From NCBI GenBank assembly GCA_963784135.1, contig CAWAQG010000008.1, forward strand, positions 62,001-126,000: a stretch of 64,000 nucleotides of DNA, in the 5' to 3' direction. Of the stretch, positions 1-6,487 are shown in pieces. Position numbers and translations under genes: made by a program. Each line of letters opens with the position of its first letter. Positions within the stretch are counted from its first letter, which is position 1. The notes under the pieces were generated by a model that ran no database searches, was not told where the DNA came from, and was given only the letters and a program-made list of their open reading frames with translations. This stretch comes from JADFXI01 sp963784135 (GTDB lineage Bacteria; Nitrospirota; Thermodesulfovibrionia; Thermodesulfovibrionales; Dissulfurispiraceae).

Positions 1-1659
1 AAGCTCTCTGATGTCTTCGGGGAGCAGTGCGAGGCCGTTCAGGTCCAGGTCTCCTTCATTCGGCATCAACCCTATCGGGGTCTTTACGGCATTCACCTTG
101 CCTTCAACACGTTCGCACATCCACTTCAGCACGCGGCTGTTGTCACTGAACCCGGGCCATAAAAACTTACCGTCCTGGCTCTTCCTGAACCAGTTTACAT
201 AAAAAACTCTCGGCGCTTTATCGCCGAGCCGGTCGCCCATAGAAAGCCAGTGCTGAAAATAGTCGCCCATGTTGTAGCCGCAGAACGGCTTCATCGCAAA
301 AGGATCACGTCTGATATTGCCCACTGCGCCGATATTTGCAGCAGTCGTTTCCGAGGCTGCCGTAGCGCCGAGGAAAACCCCGTGGTCCCAGTCATAGGAC
401 TCATACACCAGCGGGACTACGCCGGCACGGCGGCCGCCGAAAATAAAAATATCGATGGGCACGCCCCCGGGCTTCTCCCAATCTTTGCACATTGTCGGGC
501 ATTGCGCGGCAGGAGCGGTAAAGCGCGCATTCGCATGCGCGGCATCATGGGTGCTCCGGGGGGTCCAATCGTTTCCTTTCCAATCGATTGCATGCGCCGG
601 CTCTTCGCCATCCATACCCTCCCACCAGACATCGCCGTCATCGGTCAGCGCGCAGTTAGTGAAAATAATATTTTCTTTCAGGGTGTCAGTTGCCACGGGG
701 TTGGTGCTGTAAGATGTGCCGGGAGCCACCCCAAAAAAACCGTTTTCAGGATTAATAGCGTAAAGACGGCCATCAGGCCCCACCTTCATCCAGGCGATAT
801 CGTCGCCGATGCACTCGCATTTCCAGCCCGCAATTGAGGGTCGCATCATGGCTAAATTGGTTTTACCGCAGGCAGATGGAAAGGCAGCCGCGATATTGAA
901 CTGTTTCCCCTGGGGATTGGTCAGCCGGAGAATCAGCATATGCTCCGCCATCCAGCCTTCGCGTCTCGCCAGGGCAGAGGCGATACGCAGCGCAAGACAC
1001 TTCTTTCCGAGCAGGGCGTTGCCGCCGTAGCCGGAGCCATATGACCATATCAGGTTCTCTTCAGGGAAATGGCTGATATATTTTTTCTCAATCGGAGCGC
1101 ATGGCCATGCACTATCTTTCTGTCCCTCTGCAAGCGGAGCGCCGACCGAATGCAGACAGGGTATGAATTCCCCGTCAGTGCCAAGCAAATCCAAAACCCT
1201 CGAACTGACCCGGGTCATAATGTGCATATTGATGACCACATAGGGACTGTCTGTCAGTTCAATGCCGATCTTTGAAATAGGAGAACCAATGGGTCCCATC
1301 GAGAAAGGGATTACATACATAGTGCGGCCCTTCATGCAGCCTCTATAGAGGTCCCGCATGGTCTTTTTCAATTCCCCTGGAGCGACCCAGTTGTTGGAAG
1401 GCCCCGCTTCTTCCCTGGAAGAGGTGCTTATATAGGTACGGTCTTCGACGCGGGCCACATCGCTCGGATCGGTCCTGAAAAGAAAGCTGTTGGCACGTTT
1501 CTTAAGCGGAATAGCGATGCCGCTCCTGAGCAGCATCTCGATCATCTGATTATATTCCTCTTTCGAGCCATTGCACACATACGTATCGTCGGGTTGACAG
1601 AGCTCCGCCGTTTCCCTGATCCACATGTTAAGTTTTTCATTCTTTGTCAAAACTTTCAT
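1..1659 (-). CDS. pckG: Phosphoenolpyruvate carboxykinase (GTP), 3' end cut by window edge
   Basis: Cytosolic enzyme interconverting oxaloacetate + GTP and phosphoenolpyruvate + GDP + CO2, a gluconeogenic/anaplerotic step. The frame is open from ATG at 1659 to base 1 (553 codons, usual family length about 600), so the C-terminus lies outside the window. The protein begins MKVLTKNEKLNMWIRET and contains the GTP-type P-loop FPSACGKTN near residue 265, the phosphate/metal-site stretch around YGSGYGGNALLGKKC, and the C-terminal FGGRRAGVVPLVYE block typical of the GTP family rather than the ATP family. An AAGGAG ribosome site precedes the start. The next gene (1739-2470) is on the same strand upstream; only about 80 bases separate them. 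Identification is firm; the missing end cannot be assessed. Confidence 0.95.
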   Translation of the reverse strand, partial: MKVLTKNEKLNMWIRETAELCQPDDTYVCNGSKEEYNQMIEMLLRSGIAIPLKKRANSFLFRTDPSDVARVEDRTYISTSSREEAGPSNNWVAPGELKKTMRDLYRGCMKGRTMYVIPFSMGPIGSPISKIGIELTDSPYVVINMHIMTRVSSRVLDLLGTDGEFIPCLHSVGAPLAEGQKDSAWPCAPIEKKYISHFPEENLIWSYGSGYGGNALLGKKCLALRIASALARREGWMAEHMLILRLTNPQGKQFNIAAAFPSACGKTNLAMMRPSIAGWKCECIGDDIAWMKVGPDGRLYAINPENGFFGVAPGTSYSTNPVATDTLKENIIFTNCALTDDGDVWWEGMDGEEPAHAIDWKGNDWTPRSTHDAAHANARFTAPAAQCPTMCKDWEKPGGVPIDIFIFGGRRAGVVPLVYESYDWDHGVFLGATAASETTAANIGAVGNIRRDPFAMKPFCGYNMGDYFQHWLSMGDRLGDKAPRVFYVNWFRKSQDGKFLWPGFSDNSRVLKWMCERVEGKVNAVKTPIGLMPNEGDLDLNGLALLPEDIREL

Positions 1660-1738
1660 GCCCTTTTCTCCTTGACCTTTTTCTCCCTGGAATCTCTGTC
1701 ACTCTTTTCGCGATAGGAGGAAAATCCGTCCTGCGTCG

Positions 1739-2470
1739 CTACAACTTCCCGCATGCAGGGCATTCGGGGTCCCTATATGTTTTATACCGCTTAAACTCCA
1801 TTTTTTTCCCCTCCCAGACAAGGATCCTCCCTTTCAGGTTTTCACCGATGCCGGTCAGGTATTTTATAGTCTCAAGCGCCTGAAAGGACCCGATAATCCC
1901 TGGCGTCGCCCCTACAACCGGAAATACCTCTGACGGCGGCGGCTCGGGAAACAGGCATTTAAAGCATGGAGTTTCAGGAGGACTGAGAAAGCTGAGCCGC
2001 CCCTCCATGCCCCAGATGCTTCCATATACAAGAGGGATATTCTTTCTGATTGCGGATTCATTCAATAAATACCGTGTCGGGAAATTGTCCATGCAATCCA
2101 CGATCAAGGCCGCATCTCCGACAAGAGCATCAACATTTTCAGCAACGATTTTATCAGTAAAAGCCGTAACTTTGACATGCGGATTCAGCTCATTCAGCGT
2201 CTGTTTGGCTGAAAGCGCCTTATTGGTCCCTATCCTGCCGTGGTTGTGCAAAATCTGTCTGTTGAGATTTGACCAGTCAGGAGAATCAAAATCGCATATC
2301 CTGATATTTCCAATGCCTGCCACTGCAAGGTAAATGGAAACCGGTGAGCCGAGGCCACCTGCTCCGGCAATAAAAACCGTTGAGTTCTTAAGCTTCTGCT
2401 GTGTCTCCTCTCCCCAATTATCCATGATCATTTGACGGTGATAACGTTTTAATTCTTCTTCAGACAGCAT
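1739..2470 (-). CDS. ThiF/MoeB/HesA-family adenylyltransferase
   Basis: E1-like enzyme that adenylates the C-terminal glycine of a small ubiquitin-like sulfur carrier (ThiS or MoaD), feeding thiazole or molybdopterin synthesis. 243 residues. Seen: nucleotide-binding AGAGGLGSPV near residue 33, the DFDSPDWSNLNRQILH segment, VDCMDNFPTRYLLNE, and two zinc cysteine pairs (CFKC and CPAC). There is no C-terminal rhodanese domain. Start chosen at 2470 because GGAGGG lies just upstream; the frame stays open to 2611 only because it runs into a repeat element that translates as a spurious N-terminus. No thiS or moaD partner is in the window, so ThiF versus MoeB cannot be decided, although the neighbouring molybdenum-dependent formate dehydrogenase makes MoeB plausible. 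Confidence 0.85.
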   Translation of the reverse strand: MLSEEELKRYHRQMIMDNWGEETQQKLKNSTVFIAGAGGLGSPVSIYLAVAGIGNIRICDFDSPDWSNLNRQILHNHGRIGTNKALSAKQTLNELNPHVKVTAFTDKIVAENVDALVGDAALIVDCMDNFPTRYLLNESAIRKNIPLVYGSIWGMEGRLSFLSPPETPCFKCLFPEPPPSEVFPVVGATPGIIGSFQALETIKYLTGIGENLKGRILVWEGKKMEFKRYKTYRDPECPACGKL

Positions 2471-2538
2471 CAAAGCCCTCCATGAAATAATTCCGCAAAT
2501 ATTAACGATGTCGCAAAAAGTCTGAAAAAGCGTTTTTT

Positions 2539-2641
2539 CGTCATTCCCGTGAAGACGGGAATCCACTCTTTTCAGGCAGCTGCTTAAGCCATGGATACCC
2601 GCCTTCGCCAACAGTAGGTGCTCTTAAGCACGGGGATGACG
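2539..2641. repeat. dRS3-like paired inverted repeat
   Basis: Begins CGTCATTCCCGTG and ends CACGGGGATGACG, an inverted pair with one mismatch. Inside, ATTCCC-N8-GGGAAT at 2543-2562 has exactly the neisserial dRS3 consensus form, and a second inner unit starts GGATACCCGCC. Flanking CAAAAAGTC and GACTTTTTG extend the inverted symmetry. Related copies occur at 5534, 32260 and 62308. Confidence 0.75.
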
Positions 2642-2698
2642 ACTTTTTGAGGACCCGTATATATTCAGCCGCTAAAAATTTTAGTATATCATAGTCCA

Positions 2699-3688
2699 TT
2701 ATGCCAGTCCCATTAGCTCCCTGACTTCTTTCATTGTCTCTTCAGCAGCCAGCCTCGCTTTTTCAGAACCCTTTTGGGCAATATCGAAAAGCATGTCAGG
2801 GTTGTTGATAAGTTCATTGCGCTTTTTCCAGATAGGCTCAAGATAGACAAAAATATTTTTTATGAGTATTTTTTTGCAGTCTATGCAGCCGATCTCCGCA
2901 GTCCTGCATCCGTGCGCGACAAATTCGAGTTCCTCCTTTGAGGAGAAAATCTTGTGCAGCTGGAATACCGGAGAAAGCTCCGGGTCGCCTTTATCAGTCC
3001 TTCTCTTTCTTGCAGGGTCGGTAATCATAGTCCTGATTTTTTGGTCTACAACATCCGGCGGGTCGCTTAAATAAATGGCATTATCATAACTCTTCGACAT
3101 CTTTCTGCCGTCAAGCCCCACCACCTTGGGGAACTCCGTCAACAGGCCTTCGGGTTCAGGAAATATTTCCGAAGCATATAAATAATTAAATCTTCTCGCA
3201 ATTTCTCTCGAAATTTCGAGATGGGGAATTTGGTCGATACCGACAGGCACATGTTTCGCCCTGTATATAACTATGTCGGCTGTCTGCAGCACCGGATAAC
3301 CCAGAAAACCATATGTTGAAAGGTCCCTGTCCTTCAATTGCTCCTGCTTCTCCTTATAGCTCGGCACTCTTTCGAGCCAGCCCAGCGGGGAAATCATTGA
3401 TAAAAGCAAATGAAGTTCCGCATGCTGGGGGACCATCGACTGGATAAATATCGTGGATTTGTCGGGGTCAAGCCCTGCGGCAATAAAGTTTACCAGCAGG
3501 TCCGCAGTGCTCTTTTTTATAGATGACGGGTCCGCATAACCTGTGGTAAGGGCGTGCCAATCAGCAACAAAATAGAAACAGTCGTACTTGTCCTGAAGGC
3601 TTACCCAGTTCTTGAGGGCACCGACAAGGTTGCCGAGATGCAGCTTTCCGCTCGCCTGCATGCCGCTCAATACGCGATCTTTGCTCAT
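2699..3688 (-). CDS. trpS: Tryptophanyl-tRNA synthetase
   Basis: Charges tRNA-Trp with tryptophan using ATP in the cytosol; class I aminoacyl-tRNA synthetase. 329 residues, the normal bacterial size. Class I signatures are seen: the HIGH-type KLHLGN at residues 15-20 and KMSKS at 196-200. The AIDxxQxxH-like region appears as VPVGIDQIPHLEISREIARRFN, where the tryptophan site is built. A GGAG ribosome site precedes the ATG at 3688. Only 17 bases separate it from the upstream M50 protease gene on the same strand, so the two are probably cotranscribed. No T-box leader is visible. Confidence 0.97.
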   Translation of the reverse strand: MSKDRVLSGMQASGKLHLGNLVGALKNWVSLQDKYDCFYFVADWHALTTGYADPSSIKKSTADLLVNFIAAGLDPDKSTIFIQSMVPQHAELHLLLSMISPLGWLERVPSYKEKQEQLKDRDLSTYGFLGYPVLQTADIVIYRAKHVPVGIDQIPHLEISREIARRFNYLYASEIFPEPEGLLTEFPKVVGLDGRKMSKSYDNAIYLSDPPDVVDQKIRTMITDPARKRRTDKGDPELSPVFQLHKIFSSKEELEFVAHGCRTAEIGCIDCKKILIKNIFVYLEPIWKKRNELINNPDMLFDIAQKGSEKARLAAEETMKEVRELMGLA

Positions 3689-3705
3689 AGAATCTCCAAT
3701 TCGAA

Positions 3706-4374
3706 CTATACCATCCCGACCAGGCCAAGGAGCAGCTTTATCAAAGGCGTAATTACAACACTCGCCATCCCCGTCGCCACAAGCACCAGGATAATGATCA
3801 TCCCGAAAGGCTCGACCTTGCCTAATGCATGTGCCTGCCTGTCAGGCAGAAATCCCATAAGCACCCTGCCGCCGTCCAGCGGGGGGATAGGTATCAAATT
3901 AAATGCAGCAAGAACAACATTTATTTGTATGCTTGCGTTAAGCATCATGCCCATTGGTTTGATGATTTTTACCATCACTTCTTCAGACGCGCCTTCTGCC
4001 ACAGGTATGATGAGATATTTCAATATCATGACACTCACAAGCGCGACAAAAAGATTCATCAAAGGACCGGCGGCGGCTGAAATGGCCATATCGCGCTTAG
4101 GGTCCCTGAAATTATATGGATTAATGGGGACGGGTTTTGCGTAGCCGAAAACAAACTGCCCGCTTGTCGAAACAAGCAGGAGCAGCGGCATAATTATAGT
4201 GCCGAATAAATCAATGTGGGCAACGGGATTCAGCGTCAACCTGCCCATCATCTTTGCCGTAGGGTCGCCCAATTTGTTCGCAACAAAACCATGCGATACT
4301 TCATGCAATATAATTGCGATGAGAATTGGTACAGCGGATACAATTATCTGTCTTATGATATATTCAGGTTCCAC
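3706..4374 (-). CDS. Site-2 protease family (M50) membrane metalloprotease
   Basis: Intramembrane zinc metalloprotease of the short, PDZ-less S2P branch. 222 residues with about five to six hydrophobic segments. Zinc ligands are seen: HEVSH at residues 24-28 in the first membrane segment and the second motif NLIPIPPLDGG (LDGG at 166-169). The GTG start at 4374 has TGGAG about nine bases upstream. It sits directly upstream of trpS, a pairing common in related bacteria. The substrate cannot be predicted; members of this branch are often uncharacterised housekeeping genes. Family assignment is firm, function is not. Confidence 0.9.
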   Translation of the reverse strand: MEPEYIIRQIIVSAVPILIAIILHEVSHGFVANKLGDPTAKMMGRLTLNPVAHIDLFGTIIMPLLLLVSTSGQFVFGYAKPVPINPYNFRDPKRDMAISAAAGPLMNLFVALVSVMILKYLIIPVAEGASEEVMVKIIKPMGMMLNASIQINVVLAAFNLIPIPPLDGGRVLMGFLPDRQAHALGKVEPFGMIIILVLVATGMASVVITPLIKLLLGLVGMV

Positions 4375-4489
4375 GCCGTTAGACTCCAGTATGTTTAAAG
4401 TGGTTGTTTTAGACGGGATATGTTTATTATGTCACATCAAATTGAAAAAGGTAAAGAGAAGCCGGGTATTCGGGCAGCAGTGGGTCAGT

Positions 4490-4795
4490 TTATTCTCTGT
4501 CTGCCTGGAAAAAACCGATGGCGAATACAATAACCATGAGAATGCCAGCAAATACATAAACAATCAGGCCCCAGCTGGTGTTGCCCCAGCGGTCTATAAA
4601 GTACTCTCTGTTTAATATAAAGCCCCAATAAAAAACAAAACAGTACGTTATCAGCAGCCCCAACTTATACCTTGCGAACAAAAGGCAGAATGAGTTGACC
4701 ACGACAAAAAGCAACACCTGGCCGAAGGGGACCGATAACCCTCCTCCGTCCGTCAAAAATGAGCCAATGGCATTAATAACATGCCCGATTAACAT
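4490..4795 (-). CDS. Small conserved-looking multi-pass membrane protein
   Basis: 101 residues, start ATG at 4795 (MLIGHVINAIG). Three to four hydrophobic segments are visible: residues about 22-40, 44-62 and 76-97, ending in the polar tail FFQADRE. The frame continues upstream into the divergent ubiX gene, where it becomes an antisense shadow, so the internal ATG is the likely start; the ribosome site is weak. I do not recognise a characterised family. It sits between the M50 protease and the divergent ubiX and could be the last gene of neither. The strongly hydrophobic, evenly spaced pattern supports a real membrane protein. Confidence 0.6.
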   Translation of the reverse strand: MLIGHVINAIGSFLTDGGGLSVPFGQVLLFVVVNSFCLLFARYKLGLLITYCFVFYWGFILNREYFIDRWGNTSWGLIVYVFAGILMVIVFAIGFFQADRE

Positions 4796-4856
4796 ATAGC
4801 ATGAATTTTCCACCAAAAAACAGGAATTGTCAAGCCAAAGCCGATAGACGTATAAT

Positions 4857-5465
4857 ATGGTCGTGAAGAACATCATACTTGCCATAACCGGAGCAAGCGG
4901 CGCTCCCTTCGGCGTAAGGTTACTGGAAGAACTCCTGAAAACAGCCGCAGTGCACCTCATCATATCCTCAAATACTTTTCCCATAATTGCTGATGAGACG
5001 GGCCTCGACTGGACAGTTGATACCGAACTCAAACTCAGAAAACAGTTCGGCGCCGATGCCCTGTATTTTTACGAAGATAAGAATATGGAGGCGCCCATCT
5101 CAAGCGGCTCTTTCAAAACAGACGGCATGCTTGTCGTGCCCTGTTCCATGAAGACCCTGTCGGGTATCGCAAACGGATATGCAAACAATCTGATTGAGAG
5201 GGCGGCTGATGTTACCATTAAAGAAGGCCGCCGCCTGCTCCTTGCCCCGAGGGAAATGCCCTTCAGCGCAATCCACCTCGAAAACATGCTGAAACTTGCA
5301 CGGCTCGGCGTCACCATTGCCCCGCCTGTGGCCGCTTTTTATCATCACCCTGAAAATCTTGATGCAATGATCGATTTCATCACCGGCAAGATCCTGGACA
5401 ACTTCGGCATCGAGCATACCCTGTTCAAACGCTGGGGCGAAAAAACCGTGAAACGTGAACCGTGA
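4857..5465 (+). CDS. ubiX: UbiX-like flavin prenyltransferase
   Basis: Flavoprotein-like enzyme that transfers a dimethylallyl group to FMN, making the prenylated FMN used by UbiD-type decarboxylases. 202 residues. Seen: TGASGAPFGVRLLEEL near residue 11 (FMN binding), SSGSFKTDGMLVVPCSMKTLSGIA around 82-105, and LAPREMPFSAIHLENML around 129-145, all hallmarks of UbiX/Pad1. The last residues, KTVKREP plus stop, are encoded by a heptamer repeat array starting at 5448, so the natural C-terminus has probably been replaced. No ubiD partner is in the window. The start lacks a clear ribosome site. Confidence 0.93.
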   Translation: MVVKNIILAITGASGAPFGVRLLEELLKTAAVHLIISSNTFPIIADETGLDWTVDTELKLRKQFGADALYFYEDKNMEAPISSGSFKTDGMLVVPCSMKTLSGIANGYANNLIERAADVTIKEGRRLLLAPREMPFSAIHLENMLKLARLGVTIAPPVAAFYHHPENLDAMIDFITGKILDNFGIEHTLFKRWGEKTVKREP

Positions 5466-5475
5466 GACGTGAAGC
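5448..5475 (+). repeat. Direct heptamer array (GTGARVC x4)
   Basis: Four contiguous 7-bp units: GTGAAAC, GTGAACC, GTGAGAC, GTGAAGC. The array overlaps the 3' end of ubiX and supplies its TGA stop. An array in the opposite orientation lies at 5647-5690. Confidence 0.85.
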
Positions 5476-5533
5476 GCAACATCTTAAAAAAACCGGATTC
5501 CCGTGTACTCACAAAGTAGTATGAAAATAAGTT

Positions 5534-5598
5534 GTCATTCCGGCTCGTCCGGAATCTGTCTATGCTTTTCTGATAGACTCCGGACAAGCCGGAGTGAC
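5534..5598. repeat. dRS3-like paired inverted repeat
   Basis: Starts GTCATTCCGGCTCGTCCGGA and ends with the inverted TCCGGACAAGCCGGAGTGAC (18 of 20 positions agree). Each arm is itself a small hairpin (CCGG-N5-CCGG). It lies between the two heptamer arrays of this intergenic region. Confidence 0.75.
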
Positions 5599-5646
5599 AG
5601 TTCCCGGCGCTATTTTCGAGACAATGACGGTCAGGTTTTTTTAGCC

Positions 5647-5690
5647 TTTTCACGTCTCACGATTCACGATTCACGGTTTTTACGTTTCAC
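5647..5690 (-). repeat. Inverted heptamer array (NNTTCAC)
   Basis: Units TTTTCAC, GTCTCAC, GATTCAC, GATTCAC in register, then a 9-base break and GTTTCAC. These are reverse complements of the GTGAAWC units at 5448-5475, making a head-to-head pair about 170 bp apart. Confidence 0.8.
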
Positions 5691-5744
5691 GGTCTTTTGA
5701 CTTATGTCAAAGACAGCAAAATTGTCTTCTGATAAACTATATTT

Positions 5745-5999
5745 ATGAAAGAGAGCTGCCCTGGAAGCAAAGAAATTAGAAACCCTTACCCCGAAGAATT
5801 AATCTGCGCCTTCTGCTCACGTAAAAACGAGATATGGACAGATGAGCCGGACACGTTATGCAAGGGGTGTGGAAAGACCATAACACGGGATATGGTGCCA
5901 TCGTGCATTGAGTGGTGCCCGGCTGCCAAGGAATGCGTAGGCGCAGAGAAGTATGAACGGCTGATGAAAAAGCTGCGAGAGCAAAACCTGAAAAGTTGA
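5745..5999 (+). CDS. Small cysteine-rich zinc-ribbon-like protein
   Basis: 84 residues with nine cysteines arranged as a leading Cys, CAFC, CKGC, a C-x3-C pair and a terminal C, consistent with one zinc ribbon plus an additional metal site. The segment MVPSCIEWCPAAKECVG resembles small proteins found in many anaerobes, often near HD-domain phosphohydrolases; none is adjacent here. Cytosolic by lack of a signal peptide. It ends 7 bases before the 183-bp element at 6007. Function unknown; the metal-binding call rests only on the cysteine pattern. Confidence 0.7.
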   Translation: MKESCPGSKEIRNPYPEELICAFCSRKNEIWTDEPDTLCKGCGKTITRDMVPSCIEWCPAAKECVGAEKYERLMKKLREQNLKS

Positions 6000-6006
6000 C
6001 TCCTAC

Positions 6007-6189
6007 TGCAATTCAGACAGTACAGGGTTGTTTTTCTGCAGTCGAGCGCCTGGGTTATCTGCAGTGGGCGAGTAACGCCGAGCCCACATATTCAACCGGA
6101 ACACCGATGATTCTCCGTACAAACAGCAGGACTGGCACAGCGGGCTATTCGCTCGCAAAGAAAAATTACCCTGTACTGTCTGAATTGCA
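6007..6189. mobile_element. 183-bp MITE-like element, copy 1
   Basis: Bounded by terminal inverted repeats beginning TGCAATTCAGACAGTACAGG; here the 31-bp arms have two mismatches. A second copy of identical length lies at 56347-56529; aligned without gaps they differ at 14 of 183 positions and the first 93 or so bases are identical. No open frame is shared by the two copies, so it looks non-coding. No clear target duplication is seen here. Confidence 0.75.
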
Positions 6190-6306
6190 AAAACCTTACA
6201 CGCCGATCAAATTCTTTGAAACCTTTATCAATCCCAGCCCTTGCGCCCACCTTACACAACAACAGAAATCTTAGCCACTATATGGAAATAATAACCATTT
6301 AACTGC

Positions 6307-6335
6307 TTGACAAGCACGAGAATCTGCTCTATTCT
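6307..6335 (+). promoter_or_regulatory. Candidate sigma-70 promoter for fdn operon
   Basis: TTGACA at 6307-6312, 17-base spacer, TATTCT at 6330-6335 (4 of 6 matches). It lies about 150 bases upstream of fdnG, leaving room for a leader. The rest of 6190-6487 shows no other gene apart from a possible 34-codon leader frame. Confidence 0.45.
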
Positions 6336-6382
6336 ATTTTTGTAATAACATGAATTATCCTCTGTACGGGAAATAATATGCT

Positions 6383-6487
6383 ATGAAAGTCACCCAACAG
6401 CATTTTTTAAAATTTCAATCGGCACAGCAGGCAGGAGCTGAACGTCTTCCCTATATTGTCATACGTGGAAACCATGGAGGTATGTAA
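6383..6487 (+). CDS. Possible 34-residue leader ORF upstream of fdnG
   Basis: ATG at 6383 opens MKVTQQHFLKFQ and ends with TAA at 6485-6487, immediately before the fdnG ATG at 6488. Its last codons contain the GGAGG that serves fdnG, so translation of one would affect the other. Its own ribosome site is weak (GGGA about 11 bases upstream). I recognise no family; it may be a chance frame. Confidence 0.3.
   Translation: MKVTQQHFLKFQSAQQAGAERLPYIVIRGNHGGM

Noticed and set aside
2471..2611. N-terminal extension of the ThiF/MoeB frame
   Set aside because: It translates through a dRS3-like repeat (RVDSRLHGNDE) while a good ribosome site precedes ATG 2470.
5996..6274. A 92-codon frame across the 183-bp element
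   Set aside because: The twin element at 56347 is not open in the equivalent frame, so coding is not conserved.
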